DNA of 64,000 nucleotides from CAVPJW01 sp963705525 (GCA_963705525.1 CAVPJW010000003.1:1-64000); one strand, 5' to 3'; positions 7,899 through 18,992 are shown, counted from the first letter of the stretch. The notes: generated from the sequence alone by a model not told the origin. Made by a program: numbers and translations.

Positions 7899-9224
7899 GT
7901 GAACCCTACCGAGGCGGCACCCACCCGCCGTCACGTTGTGGCCAGCCCTGCGGTGGGCCTCGCGATCGCGGCGGGTCTCGTCCTGCGGCTCGCATTCGGC
8001 CTCGGGTACTGGACCGACGGGCCGCTGACGCACGACGAGGTCGAATACCTCGCGCTGGCGAAGAGCCTGTTCGAGGGACGCGGACTTGCCTATGCCGCCG
8101 ACTCGACGAGCGGCACGTCAGAACAGATCGGTCGCGCGCCGTTGTACCCGCTGTTCCTGGCGGCGCTCGGGACGATCGATCGGCGCGTCGTGTCCGACCC
8201 GCCCGCGTCTCCAGCGACGGTGAAGGTCGCGCAGGCGGCGCTCGGCGCCGGCATCATCTGGCTCGTCGCCGCCATCGCGTCACGCGCGGCGGGCCGGACC
8301 GCGGGCGCGGCGGCGGCATGGATCGCGGCCATCTATCCGCCTCTCGTCTGGACGCCCGCCTACGTCTTCAGCGAGACGCTGTTCTCACTCCTGGCGTTGG
8401 CCAGCGCGACGATGCTGGATCGCGCCACAGAGCAATCGTCGGAGAGCGGCGATGATCGTCAGGCAGGGCTCTCGATCGGCTCGGGACTGCTCGCCGGCGC
8501 TGCCGCATTGACGCGCCCGACGATGCTCTTTTTTCTCGGCCTGGCCGCGTTGTGGCTCGTCCGCCACCGCCGATGGACGATTGCAGCCGCATTCGTTCTG
8601 GGCGCCGCCCTCACGATCGGCCCCTGGACGATTCGCAATGTGCGCCAGTACGGGCGATTCGTGTTGATCGCCTCGCAGGGCGGCGTCACGTTCTGGACCG
8701 GCAACCATCCGCTCTCGCCGGGCGAAGGCGATCTCGCGGCGAATCCGGCGCTCAAGCGCGCAAACCTCGAGCTCAGAAACCAGCATCCCGGCCTGAGCGC
8801 CGAACAACTCGAGCACGTCTACTATGCCGAAGCCTTCGAGTACATCCGACGCGATCCGGCGTGGTGGACAGGTCTCGAGGCGCGGAAGTTCTTCTATACC
8901 TGGGTGCCGATCGGACCGTCGTATCGCCTTCACTCCCGCCGATACTTCCTGGCCACGGTCGTCTCCTATGGGATGCTGCTGCCAGCGGCGATCGTCGGCT
9001 TCATGAGACAGCGGAGGATGGCCAGCCAGCCCCATGCGCTGTGGCTGCTCGCGGCGTCGTCTGTTTTGACCTGCCTGGTGTTTTTTCCGCAGGAGCGATT
9101 CCGCATACCCATCATCGATCCGACACTGGTGGTGTGTGCGAGCGCACTGGCCTCCGGCAGACCCTCGCCGATTCCCAGGCAACCGGGCGATCGCTCGCGG
9201 TCTCCAGAATCGGGCGCACAGTGA
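7899..9224 (+). CDS. GT-C membrane glycosyltransferase (GT39/ArnT-like)
   Basis: Polytopic membrane protein of 441 residues with about 10-11 hydrophobic segments, GTG start. The first periplasmic loop has THDEVEYLALAKSLFEGRGL, containing the acidic pair (D-E) that is catalytic in PMT/ArnT-type GT-C enzymes, followed by GRAPLYPLFLAAL. GPWTIRNVRQYGRFV near residue 245 is also typical. It should use a polyprenyl-phosphate sugar in the periplasm. The stop TGA overlaps the GTG of the next gene by four bases (GTGA), so the pair is translationally coupled. Acceptor and sugar are unknown. Confidence 0.85.
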   Translation: MNPTEAAPTRRHVVASPAVGLAIAAGLVLRLAFGLGYWTDGPLTHDEVEYLALAKSLFEGRGLAYAADSTSGTSEQIGRAPLYPLFLAALGTIDRRVVSDPPASPATVKVAQAALGAGIIWLVAAIASRAAGRTAGAAAAWIAAIYPPLVWTPAYVFSETLFSLLALASATMLDRATEQSSESGDDRQAGLSIGSGLLAGAAALTRPTMLFFLGLAALWLVRHRRWTIAAAFVLGAALTIGPWTIRNVRQYGRFVLIASQGGVTFWTGNHPLSPGEGDLAANPALKRANLELRNQHPGLSAEQLEHVYYAEAFEYIRRDPAWWTGLEARKFFYTWVPIGPSYRLHSRRYFLATVVSYGMLLPAAIVGFMRQRRMASQPHALWLLAASSVLTCLVFFPQERFRIPIIDPTLVVCASALASGRPSPIPRQPGDRSRSPESGAQ

Positions 9225-10474
9225 CAGCCTCGCCTCGACGGCACGTCGTCGTCATGGTCACGACGTCGTATCCCCGGTACCCTGGCGACCGCATCGGCAC
9301 CTTTGTCGAACCCATCGCGCACGGCGTCGCCGCGCTGGGCCACGAAGTGCACGTCGTCCTGCCCTGGCATCCATTGCTGACGCGCGCAGGACGCGAAGGC
9401 GATATTCACTTTCATCCGTTTCGCTATGCGCCCGTGGCCAGGCTGAACGTGTTTGGCTACGCGGACTCGCTCGAATCGGACGTGCGCATGCGGTCGCGCG
9501 CGTATCTTGCGGCGCCGTTTGCGCTCGCGGCGGGATGGCGGGCGGTCGGCAAGGTGGCCCGCGAGACCGGCGCGACGATCGTCCATGGACACTGGGTTAT
9601 TCCAAGCGGCGTTCTCGCCTCGACGGCCGCCGGAAACCGGCCCGTCGTCATCAGCCTTCACGGCTCCGATGTGTACGTGGCCGAGCGTCTCGGTCCGGCG
9701 CGCCGCGCTGCACGCGCGGCGTTCGCACGCGCCGACTGGGTCACGGCGTGCAGTGACGATCTCCGAAACCGCGCGATTCTGCTCGGCTCGCCCGCAGATC
9801 GATCGGAGACGATGCCGTACGGCGTCGATGCGTTGCGGTTCCAGCCCGATGCCGGAGCCAGGGCGGAGCTTCGGCAGCAGCTTGGCGTCCACGATGGGCC
9901 GCTGGTATTTACCGCGGGACGATTTGTGAGAAAGAAGGGCTTCGAGCATTTGATCGACGCCGTCGCCGAGCTGTCGGACAGATGGCCGGGACTGGTGCTG
10001 GCCATTGCGGGGGGAGGCGACCTCGAAGCGGAGCTTCGCACGCGTGCGGCCGATCGGCAGGTGTCCGACCGCATACGATTCGTCGGCGTCCTTCCCCATC
10101 ACGACGTCCCGAGCTATCTCGCGGCCGCCGATCTAGTGGTCGTGCCCTCGGTGGTAGATGAGGCCGGCAACGTGGACGGACTGCCGAACATCGTGATGGA
10201 GGCGATGGCGTCGGGTGCGTCGCTGATTGCCACGACAGCGGGCGGCATACCGTCTGTCGTCGCGTCGGGACGGACCGGCGTGCTCGTGCCGCCGGCGGAC
10301 GCCGGCGCGCTCGCGTCAGCCATGGAGGCGCTCTTCAGAAACCCGGAGCGCCGCCTCGAGATGGGGCGCCTCGCACGGGAAGACGCGCGTCACCGATACA
10401 GCTGGGAAGAGTACGTCTCTCATCTGGACGAGGTGTACAGCAGGGCTGTCGAGCATCGGGCTGGCGCACGGTGA
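9221..10474 (+). CDS. Glycosyltransferase family 4
   Basis: I start it at GTG 9,221, which overlaps the previous stop (GTGA); the frame is open further upstream but only as antisense-like sequence. About 417 residues. N-terminal half: VVVMVTTSYPRYPGDRIGTF and HGHWVIPSGVLAS ... VISLHGSDVYVAE. C-terminal half: LVFTAGRFVRKKGFEHLIDA, LAIAGGGDLEAELRTRA and IRFVGVLPHHDVPSYLAAAD. The EX7E segment is VVDEAGNVDGLPNIVMEAMASG, followed by GIPSVVASGRTGVLVPP. It is a cytoplasmic retaining GT-B enzyme. The frame is clean. Confidence 0.92.
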   Translation: MTASPRRHVVVMVTTSYPRYPGDRIGTFVEPIAHGVAALGHEVHVVLPWHPLLTRAGREGDIHFHPFRYAPVARLNVFGYADSLESDVRMRSRAYLAAPFALAAGWRAVGKVARETGATIVHGHWVIPSGVLASTAAGNRPVVISLHGSDVYVAERLGPARRAARAAFARADWVTACSDDLRNRAILLGSPADRSETMPYGVDALRFQPDAGARAELRQQLGVHDGPLVFTAGRFVRKKGFEHLIDAVAELSDRWPGLVLAIAGGGDLEAELRTRAADRQVSDRIRFVGVLPHHDVPSYLAAADLVVVPSVVDEAGNVDGLPNIVMEAMASGASLIATTAGGIPSVVASGRTGVLVPPADAGALASAMEALFRNPERRLEMGRLAREDARHRYSWEEYVSHLDEVYSRAVEHRAGAR

Positions 10475-10541
10475 TATCGGCGGCCGGTTGCCCGGCGGAT
10501 CACGCGCATGTTAACGTTTCGACCGCTCCTGCTCTGAGCCT

Positions 10542-13089
10542 GTGAGCTCCGCGCTGATCCTGTTCCTTCGCCTCATCCTGATCGGTTTCCTGCCCGGAGC
10601 CATCGTCTTTCGGCTCCCCATCCTGGATCGCGCCAGACGGGCCGCTCTGTCCACGGAGGAACGCGCCTACTGGTCGGTGATGATCAGCCTGTCGTTCTCT
10701 CTGACCATCGGCCTCGGCACTCGCCATCGTCGGGCGCTATTCGTTCCCCAGAGTCGTGCTGGTCGATGCCGTCATTTCCGCTCTACTGATTCTGGTTGTG
10801 CGAGGCCGTCTTCTCTATCAGGAGCGCACGACTCGACCCAATCTCATCGCGTTCGTTCCGGTGCTCCTGGTCGGGCTCGGGCTGTGGCAGAACTTCCCTT
10901 CGTCTGAGTACATCATCGGCGGCAAGGATCCCGGCACGTACATGAACGAAGGGATCCAGATCGCGCAGCGCGGAACGATCCTGCCAACGGATCCCGTCGT
11001 GGCGTCGGTACCCGCCGAAGAGCGCCGCCTCTTCTTCCCATCGCATCGACGACCCACCTATTACGGCCTGCGGTTCATGGGATTTTTCATCATCGATCCC
11101 GCCCAGGGCACGGTGCTCGGACAGTTTCCGCATCTCTATCCGGTATCCATTGCCTTCGGCTATGCCCTGAACGGATTGAGCGGCGCGCGCCAGACGGTGG
11201 GCGTGTGGGCGATCCTCGGCGTTCTCAGCGTCTACTTCGCCGCAAGGAGATTGACAGGCTGGCTGCCCGCGGGCGCGGCGGCGACCCTGCTGGCGCTGAA
11301 CATCGTCCAGGTCTGGTTCGCGCGCTATCCGAACGCCGAAGTCGTCATGCAGGCGCTGCTCTTCGCCGCGCTTCTGGCCGGCGCGCGCGCGCACGTGGAC
11401 GGCGATCGCTTCTTCGGGCCGATCATGGCCGTGCTGGTTCTGCAGCTGCTCTTCCTGAGATACGACGCCGTGCTCGCACTGGGTGCGATGGGCGCGTCGC
11501 TCGTGCTCGGCTTCCTCGTGCGCCGCCGGTTGCCGTGGTCGGGCATTCTGATCCTGGGAGCCGGACTGATCCTGTGGTGGATGTATCTCACCGAGCGCAT
11601 GGCGCCGTACTCGACCTACCCGCTGCGCTTCATCGACAACCTGGGCGCATTTCGATTCGTTCTGCTGGCGCTGATGTTCGGCCTTCTCGCCGCGGTGGCG
11701 GCCGTCGTCCGCTCGGACCGCATCGCGATTCGCACCGCCGCCCGGCTGCCAATCGTGATTGGGTGGTTGGTCGCGGTTCTCGCGATCTACGCCTATTGCT
11801 TCAGGCAGCCCGGCGGGCGCATCGCCTTCCACGACGCGACCGCGATCCACGCGTTCACGTGGTACTCGACGCGCGTCGGACTCCTCGCCGGCGTGATCGG
11901 CCTGCTCCTGCTGATTCGCCGATCGTTCTGGCGCGACCCTGCTTTTCTGCTCACCGGCATCATTTACGCCATCTTTTTCTTCTTCAAGCTGCGGATCGTG
12001 CCGATGCACTTCTGGGTCGCACGCCGATTCCTTCCGGTCATTCTCCCCATCGCGCTCGTGGCCGCGGCCTATCTTGCGTTTCGCGCTTTTGAAAGCGGGC
12101 CGTTCGGCGTGAGCGAGGTCTCCGAGTGGCGGCGCCGGAAATGGGCGCTCAAGGGTGGGCGGGCGGGACTGCAGGCCATTGCCGTTCTGGGCGGCCTGAT
12201 TCTGATCGGGTGGATGGGCTGGCAGTTCGTCCAGGCGACGAACGCCGTGCGGCAGCACGTCGAGTACGCCGGTCTGATTCCGCGAATCGAGCAGCTCGCC
12301 TCGAGGTTCGGTCAGGATGATCTTCTCATCGTCGAATCGCGAACCGCATCGGACATGCACGTGCTGGCGCTGCCGCTCGCCTACATCTACGCGAAGAACG
12401 TGCTCGTCCTGAACGCTCCGCGACCCGACAAGCAGCTCTTCGGACAGTTCCTGGGTCACGCGCGGGCGCGCTACAAGGAGATCTATTTCCTGGGAGGCGG
12501 CGGCACGGATCTGCTCTCCCGAACCATCGCGGCGAGTCCCGTGGCCAGCGATCGCTTTCAGGTCCCCGAGTACGAGTCGACACGCAACCAGTACCCCACG
12601 CGCGTGCGCATGAAGGAATTCGACTTCGGCATCTATCGCTTCGTGAAGCCCGCCCCCTCGCCGCCGTGGTTCGCGCTCGACATCGGCACCCTTGACGATC
12701 TCAACGTCGCGCGGTTCCACGCCAAGGAACGCTCGGGAGATGTGACGTTCAGGTGGACGCACGACGTGTCGTACATCTCGGTCGTCGGCATTCGATCCGA
12801 CGCGAGGCTCGTGACGCTCTGGCTGAACGATGGCAAGCGCCCTTCGACCATACCGGCCGCGCGTGTCGCCGTGTCGTTCGACGACACGCTTCTGGGCGAG
12901 GCGGAGGTGACCTCCGGCTTCAATCCGTATTCGTTCGCCATTCCACCGAGCGCGGCGCAGGTCGCATCGAATCGCGACGAACCCACGCGCATTCGCATTG
13001 CGGTCAATCCCTGGAATCCGAAGGATGCGCTGGGCACGAGTGACGACCGCGTCATCGGCGTCATGGTCGACCGCGTTGAAGTCAGGTAG
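10542..13089 (+). CDS. Large GT-C-like membrane protein with C-terminal soluble domain (one frameshift near 10,718)
   Basis: GTG start, about 850 residues. The first ~60 residues hold two membrane segments. At ~10,718 one base is lost in a GC run, and the frame continues as FPRVVLVDAVISALLILVV. The loop IIGGKDPGTYMNEGIQIAQRG (Asp and nearby acidic residues) takes the place of the GT-C catalytic loop. About ten further helices follow, up to residue ~500. The last ~300 residues are non-membrane: a mixed domain, then a beta-rich end (RFHAKERSGDVTFRWTHDVS ... VMVDRVEV), which may bind the glycan acceptor. It could be a glycosyltransferase, or a polymerase or ligase of O-antigen type. The name is deliberately general. 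Confidence 0.75.
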
Positions 13090-13120
13090 TTGCGCGAAGG
13101 CCGTACAATGGCAGCGTTCC

Positions 13121-14351
13121 GTGCCACGCTATTCCTACATCTATGATCCCCGCGAACGCCGCCTCGTCGCGGCGGCCGACTGGGGGCTGAGCCTCCTGAC
13201 CGCGCCGGAACGCATCCTCTTCTCTCCGGATGCGCCAAAAAACCCGGTGCGCATCCTGCTCTTCCGGCTCGAACGCATCGGCGATCTGCTGATGACGTTG
13301 CCCGCCATCGCGGCGGTTCGAGAGCTGGCGCCTGGCGCCGAGATCGACCTGGCCGTCGGCAGCTGGAATCGCGATCTCGGCGCGCTCGTTCCCGGCATCA
13401 ATCGCGTGGAGACCCTCGACCTGCCGTGGCTGGCTCGCGACGATCAGGCCATGGGATTTCGAGAAGCCGCGCGTCGAGCCATGAGCTGGCGGGATCGCCG
13501 CTATGAGCTCGGCATCAATTTCGAACCCGACGTGCGGAGTCACGCGCTCCTGCGCCTGTCTGGCGCGCGGTACCGCGTGGGCTTCGACAACGGCGGCGGC
13601 GGTCCCCTGCTCTCCGCGCGCGAAGACTTCGACCAGAGCCTCCACACGGCCACCAATGCCCTTCGCCTCGTGGCCAAGGCCTTCGCCGCGCCCGTGGATT
13701 CGCTGGTGGAACGTCACCTGACGCCTTTCCGGAATTCGGGCCGGCAGCGTCTGACGCCTCCTGATCCGGCGCGGCACAGCGCGCTCGATCTCCTTCGCGC
13801 TCTGAAGCGCCCGCTCGTGGGAATGCATGTCGGAGGCGGACGTCCCATCAAGCAATGGCCGCTCGAGCGGTTTGCCGAAGTCGGCTCGTGGCTGCTCCGG
13901 GAACGAAGCGCCTCCATCGTCCTGACCGGATCGGCAGAGGACGAGGAGGCCGTCGGCCGCGTGCGCTCGGCGTTTCCGCCCGATGCACAGGTGCTGGATC
14001 TGAGCGGACGACTCGATCTGGTCACGCTGGCGGCGGTTCTCGAACGGCTGGATCTGCTGGTGACGGGCGACACCGGCCCGATGCATTTGGCCGACGCCGT
14101 TGCGGACGCCGGTCGTGGCCGTGTTCGGGCTGTCCGATCCGCGTCGGTACGGACCCCTCTCCGCTGGCAGCCGCGTGGTTCGCATCGACCTGGCGTGCAG
14201 CCCGTGCAACCGCGTCCGCCAGCCTCCACTCAGGTGCGTGGGCGGCACACCCGATTGTCTCGAGGGCATCGCGGCAAGGATGGTGTACGAATCGGTGCGG
14301 GATGTGCTCGATCACGTCGCATCAGCAAGACCCGACAAGGCGACAGGCTAG
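13121..14351 (+). CDS. Glycosyltransferase family 9 (heptosyltransferase-like), one frameshift near 14,095
   Basis: I chose GTG 13,121 (PRYSYIYDPRERRLVAAADW) because it follows the previous stop closely and keeps the usual GT9 N-terminus. Motifs: NPVRILLFRLERIGDLLMTL (N-terminal Rossmann start), AEIDLAVGSWN, PLVGMHVGGGRPIKQWPLER (donor site), SIVLTGSAEDEE, and LVTGDTGPMHLADAV, the GT9 DTGxMH signature. One surplus G near 14,095 shifts the frame. The remainder, TPVVAVFGLSDPRRYGPLSA ... CSPC, is the expected GT9 ending and stops at 14,351. The family adds heptose or related sugars to lipopolysaccharide-like cores, a link to outer-membrane glycans. Confidence 0.88.
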
Positions 14352-14354
14352 ACC

Positions 14355-16224
14355 GTGAGCTCAGATCCGAGCGAACGCTCCTGGTCCGACGAGCCGACAT
14401 TCCGCATCCATGGAGTGGACGGCACGCGCGACGTCGGACTCTGGGACTACCTGACGCCCGCCCACGCCGACGAATCCGAAGACCACGCCAACCGCTGGAT
14501 CAAGTCGCTGCGAACCATGCAGGTGGATGGCCGCTCCCTGCGCGATCGGTTCACCTATCGAGGCGATTCGCTCTGGTGGTTCGCCGAGATCTACCTCCAC
14601 AAGACGCGCGCCATCGCCGAGTGCTTCAGGACCATCTACGCACTCGACGTCCTCATCGCAAGCGAGCGCCTGGCTTCGATTCAGCTCAGGTCGGGTAGTC
14701 CCGCGACGGCGTGGATCGCCGAACAGCTGGCCCGCGCGCATGAGCTGAAATACATGGGGCCTCGTCGAATCCGGTATCGCTTCTGGCAGGAGGCGCGAAA
14801 CACCCGCGTTCGCGGACAGTACTTTCACCTGCACGATTTTCTCAGAGGCAAGGGTGAAGCCACTCAGCTCGGCGGCTCGGCCACCGACGTCGCGTGTTTC
14901 ATCCATTCGGCGTTCTGGCGGAAGGACTCGGAAGAAGACGTCTATGTGGGGCCGGTGCTCAACGAGTTGAGCAGGACGATCGGTGAAAGGCTCAAGGTCG
15001 TCGGCGTCGGTCCCGGCACGCAGTTCCGAGGCCGTGGATGGCGCCAGCGCGCCGACGATTACCGGCAGACCGCAACGGACGAGGATCGGATCATCCGCAT
15101 CGATCGCCTCGCGGGCAGAACGGCCATCAGGCCGTCGCTCTCGATCTGGCGCGCGCGCAAGGCGACCGAGCGCGCGCTCCTCGGCAGTCCCGAGATCAGG
15201 GCGGCCGCCACCGTCCGCGACTGCGACATCTGGCCGATCGTCCAGAACCAGCTGAGAGGTCTCGCGTACCTCCAGTTCCCCTGGTCGGCGCGCGCGATGG
15301 ACGAAGCGGGCGCCGCGCTCGACGCGCTCAAGCCCGGGGTCGCCGTCACCTACGCCGAGGCGGGCGGATGGGGACGCGCCCTGATCTCGCGGCTCGACGA
15401 CAGGGCATCCCCGTCGTGGCGCTGCAGCACGGCTTCATCTACCGGCACTGGCTCAACTACCAGCACGACCCCGACGAGATGGCCGCGTCTTCGGCCAATC
15501 CCCAGGACGCCGGATTTCCTCGGCCGACGCTGACGCTGCTCTACGACGAGCTCGCGTTGGCCCATCTCTCGAAAGCCGGGCGGTTTCCACCGGACAGCCT
15601 CGCGGTGACAGGCAGCCCGCGCCTCGATCGGCTCGCGAGCTCCGCGCAATCGCTGGCCCCCGCCGATCGTGAGGCGGTCCTGACGCGCCTCGGCGCGCGC
15701 TATGGACAGCATCTGGTCGTCGTCGCGTCGAAGTTCTCTCAGCTTGGGCCGGCCTTTCCAGCGCTGGCAGCGGCGGTCAGCGGGATGGATGATGTGCTGC
15801 TCGTGGTGAAGTGCCACCCGGCCGACGAGCCCCACGCGTACCGGCACGCCGCGTCGTTTGCGCCGAACGTCCGCATCGCGCCGCCCGCCGCGGATCTGGG
15901 GCAGCTGCTCGCCGTCGCCCGCGTGCTCGTCACTGTCAACTCGACCGCGGCCATCGAAGCGATGGTGCTCGGCGTCCCGACTCTCGTGGTCAACCTTCCG
16001 AACAACCTCACGCCGTTTGTCGAAGGCCGACGTCATGAGCGGCGCGCTCCGCCTCGCGGAGATCGCCCCCGCCCTCAGAACCCTCCTGTATGATGAACAG
16101 CGCCGGTCAGAGCTGGCGGAACGCCGCTCGAGCTTCCTCGCCACGCCACGAGATCGGATCAGACGGGCGCGCCGCCGCCCGGGCGGCAGAGGCCATCCTC
16201 CATCAGATGAAAGGTCCCCGGTAA
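14355..16224 (+). CDS. GT-B-fold surface carbohydrate transferase-like protein (about three frameshifts)
   Basis: About 620 residues after joining frames at ~15,400, ~16,030 and ~16,155, ending at TAA 16,224. The N-terminal half includes YRGDSLWWFAEIYLHKTRAI. The C-terminal half is clearer: IPVVALQHGFIYRHWLNYQH, LLYDELALAHLSK, LAVTGSPRLDRL, VLLVVKCHPADE and VNSTAAIEAMVLGVPTLVVN. These resemble the epimerase/CDP-glycerol transferase-like GT-B fold of capsule and surface-carbohydrate proteins (HG...H, KxHP and NSTA..EA motifs). It probably transfers a sugar or polyol phosphate in the same pathway as the GT9 gene 3 bases upstream. I do not recognise a named family member. Confidence 0.7.
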
Positions 16225-16225
16225 C

Positions 16226-17199
16226 GTGCGCGCGCTGATTACCGGCGGCGCCGGGTTCATCGGCTCCCACCTGGCCGAAGCGCTGCTCGCGCACGGCGAC
16301 GAGGCGGTGATCATCGACGACCTCTCGACCGGGTCGATCGACAACATCGCGCACCTGAAGGGCCGCCCGCGGCTTCCACTACACGCATCGACATCGGTCA
16401 CCAACGAGCCGCTGCTCGCCGAGCTGGTCGACCAGTGCGACGTCGTCTTCCACCTCGCGGCCGCCGTCGGCGTGAAGCTGATCGTCGAGCAGCCCGTGCA
16501 CACGATCGAGACCAACGTCCACGGCACCGAGGTCGTGCTGAAGCACGCCAACAAGAAGAAGAAGCTCGTCGTCATCGCGTCGACCTCCGAGGTCTACGGC
16601 AAGAGCACGGCGGTGCCCTTCCACGAGGACGCCGATCTCGTGCTCGGCCCGACGCCGAAGCACCGCTGGGCGTACGCGTGCAGCAAGGCGCATCGACGAG
16701 TTCCTGGCGCTCGCGTACTGGAAGGAGAAGAAGCTGCCGGTCATCATCGTGCGGCTCTTCAACACCGTCGGGCCCGCGGCAGACCGGACAGTACGGCATG
16801 GTCGTGCCCGACCTTCGTGCGCCAGGCGCTCGCCGGCCAGCCGATCACGGTGTTCGGCGACGGCACGCAGTCGCGCAGCTTCACCTACGTCGGCGACGTC
16901 GTGCGGGCGCTGCGTCAGCCTCGATCGACGAACCGCGGGCCGTCGGGCGAGGTCTTCAACGTCGGCAACGGCCAGGAGATCACGATCCGCGCCCTCGCCG
17001 AGCGGGTGAAGGCGCTGACGGGGAGCGCGTCGCGAGATCGTGACGATTCCCTACGACCAGGCGTACGAGGCGGGTTTCGAGGACATGCCGCGCCGCGTGC
17101 CCGACATCTCCAAGATCCGCGGGCTCATCGGCTACGAGCCGAAGGTCGCAGCTCGACGAGATCCTGGTGAGAGTCATCGACTACTTTCAGAAACGCTGA
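16226..17199 (+). CDS. NAD-dependent nucleotide-sugar epimerase/dehydratase (SDR), heavily frameshifted
   Basis: An extended SDR of about 323 residues once indels are allowed for. It begins at GTG with ALITGGAGFIGSHLAEALL (GxxGxxG NAD site), then VIIDDLSTGSIDNI, VVFHLAAAVGVKLI, VIASTSEVYGKS and WAYACSKA, which supplies the Y-x-x-x-K catalytic pair. Later pieces lie in other frames: LPVIIVRLFNTVGP, QYGMVVP, QPITVFGDGTQSRSFTYVGD, GEVFNVGNGQEITIRAL, and a C-terminus LDEILVRVIDYFQKR ending at 17,199. Indels lie near 16,370-16,395 (compensating pair), 16,690, 16,785, 16,810, 16,915, 17,030 and 17,150. It resembles UDP-glucose 4-epimerase or UDP-glucuronate decarboxylase relatives; the exact product cannot be told. 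Confidence 0.85.
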
Positions 17200-17201
17200 C
17201 C

Positions 17202-18167
17202 ATGTCAATCCCGCTCGGCCGTCGGGCGCGCGCCGGCGCAGAGAAGCTGCTCCTCGCCAACGCGCGGCCGGTGCGTCGCCTGCTGCTCATGGCGGGACGC
17301 GATCGCGCGCCGCGCCTGCCGGAGATCGTCCAGATCGAGAGCACCAACATCTGCAACGCCAAGTGCGTCTTCTGCCCGCGCGACGACATGCACCGGCGCC
17401 AGGGCGTCATGGACGATGGGGCTCTACCGGAAGATCGTCGACGAGTGCGTCGAGCTCGGCATCGAGCACGTCCGCATGCACAACTACGGCGAGCCGTTCG
17501 TCGATCGCCAGCTCGTCGAGAAGGTCCGCTACGCCAAGGAGCGCGGCATCCCCGAGGTCGGCATGATCAGCAACGGCTCGCTCATCACCGACGCAGGTCG
17601 CGCGCGGCATGATCGAGGCGGGCCTCGACGCGATCAACATCAGCGTGGACGCGTCCGGGCAGGGAGGTGTTCGAGTCGCACGCGCATCGGCCTGAAGTAC
17701 GACAAGGTCATCGCCAACATCGAGCGCCTGCGTGCCGCATCCGCGCGCGAGCTCGGGCGCACGCGGCCCAAGCTGATTCTGTCGTTCGTCCGGCAGAACA
17801 ACTCGGCCGACGAAGCAGGCGTTCATCGAGCACTGGCAGGCGCGTCGCCGACAAGGTCCACATCACCGACCTCCACAACTGGGCCGGCACGCTCAACGAG
17901 CGAGTCGGACGTCAACTTCCCCTGCTACCGCCAGTGGCTCACGTTCACGGTGCTCTGGGACGGCCGCGTCGCGCTCTGCTGCGCCGACTTCGACGGCAAG
18001 GTCGATCCTCGGCGACCTCAGGACGTCGTCCATCCGCGAGATCTGGAACAGCGAGCCCTACCGTGCGCGTCCGGCGCGCGCACCTCGAGAGCGGCGGCCC
18101 GGACATCTGCCGGGCGTGCGACCTTCCCCGCAAGGACTCCCCGCTCTGGATTACCAAGCTGGCCTAG
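17202..18167 (+). CDS. Radical SAM/SPASM domain protein (many frameshifts)
   Basis: The ATG lies 2 bases after the epimerase stop. The 4Fe-4S cluster motif is CNAKCVFC (ESTNICNAKCVFCPRDDMHR, about residue 45-64). Then come GLYRKIVDECVELGIEHVRM, MHNYGEPFVDRQLVEKVRYA and GLDAINISVDASG, normal for the SAM barrel. The C-terminal SPASM cluster region reads CYRQWLTFTVLWDGRVALCC, EIWNSEPYR and ICRACDLPRK, ending at 18,167. Frame changes near 17,415, 17,600, 17,660, 17,815, 17,850, 17,905, 18,010 and 18,065 must be repaired to recover it. SPASM proteins modify peptides, sugars or lipids. Its position at the end of the glycan block suggests a sugar or lipid substrate, but this is inference. Confidence 0.82.
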
Positions 18168-18221
18168 AGGCCTGTCCTGGCTCCCCGTCTGGGGGCGACG
18201 GGCGTATACTGGATCCTGGTC

Positions 18222-18992
18222 ATGCGCCCTTCCCGACTGACCATCGTCCTTGCCAGCCTGGTGCTGCTGGCGCCTCTGGCGGCCCATGCCGGCGACCTGC
18301 AGCTGCGGATCGAGAACGGGCGGGTATTCCTGATAGCTCACGAGGTGCCCGCGCGCCAAATCCTCGCGGAGTGGTCGCGTGTGGGCCAGACCAAGGTGGT
18401 CAATGGCGACAAGGTGTTCGGCCCGCCGCTGACCCTCGAGTTCAACGGCATCACCGAGCGACAGGCCCTGGAAACGATCCTGCGGTCCGCAACCGGCTAC
18501 ATGGCCGCAAGCCGGCCCGCCGGTTCGACCGGCGCATCCATGTACGATCGCATCCTGATCATGGCGTCCGGCGGAGGCGCCGCGCCGCCTCCGGCCGCGA
18601 TGCCGCGGTCGCCTCAGCCCTTCATCCCTCCGCAGGCCGCACCGCCCAGCATGCAGCCGCAGCAGGGCATGGACGAGAACGAGGATCAGGGCAACGATCC
18701 GGCGAACTTCGTCAATCCGAACGCGCCGGAGACGTTCCCACAGGCGCAGCCGTTCAACCCGCGTGCGAATCCGGGCGGGCCCTTCGCGCCCACGCCGTTC
18801 CCGGGCCCGGGCGGAGCCAACGGGCAGCCGAACAACGTCAACATCCCGGCGCTCACGCCGGTCCCCAACACGACCCCCGACGAAGAGGAAGACGTCAGCC
18901 CGAATCCCTGGGGCGTTCAGGGTGGTTCGACGACGCCGGGTGTGATCAATCCGCCCCCGCAGGGCGATCCCAATCAGCGTCCGCCCAACTAG
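18222..18992 (+). CDS. Secreted protein with STN-like domain and Pro/Asn/Gln-rich tail
   Basis: 256 residues with a clear Sec signal peptide (RLTIVLASLVLLAPLAAHAG, cleavage near residue 23). Residues 24-100 (LQLRIENGRVFLIAHEVPAR, QILAEWSRVGQTKVVNGDKV, ITERQALETILRSATGYMA) have the layout of the secretin/TonB short N-terminal (STN) domain. The remaining ~150 residues are low complexity, rich in Pro, Asn, Gln and Gly and probably disordered. A TATACT box lies 12-17 bases before the ATG. STN domains usually sit in secretins or TonB-dependent receptors; here no channel follows, so it may be a periplasmic adaptor. The frame is clean although the gene lies right after a heavily frameshifted stretch. 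Confidence 0.7.
   Translation: MRPSRLTIVLASLVLLAPLAAHAGDLQLRIENGRVFLIAHEVPARQILAEWSRVGQTKVVNGDKVFGPPLTLEFNGITERQALETILRSATGYMAASRPAGSTGASMYDRILIMASGGGAAPPPAAMPRSPQPFIPPQAAPPSMQPQQGMDENEDQGNDPANFVNPNAPETFPQAQPFNPRANPGGPFAPTPFPGPGGANGQPNNVNIPALTPVPNTTPDEEEDVSPNPWGVQGGSTTPGVINPPPQGDPNQRPPN

Noticed and set aside
10783..12762. 659-residue open frame on the minus strand
   Set aside because: It is antisense to the GT-C-like protein at 10,542. It is hydrophilic, Arg/Glu/Asp-rich and without motifs, as expected from the complement of a GC-rich membrane gene.
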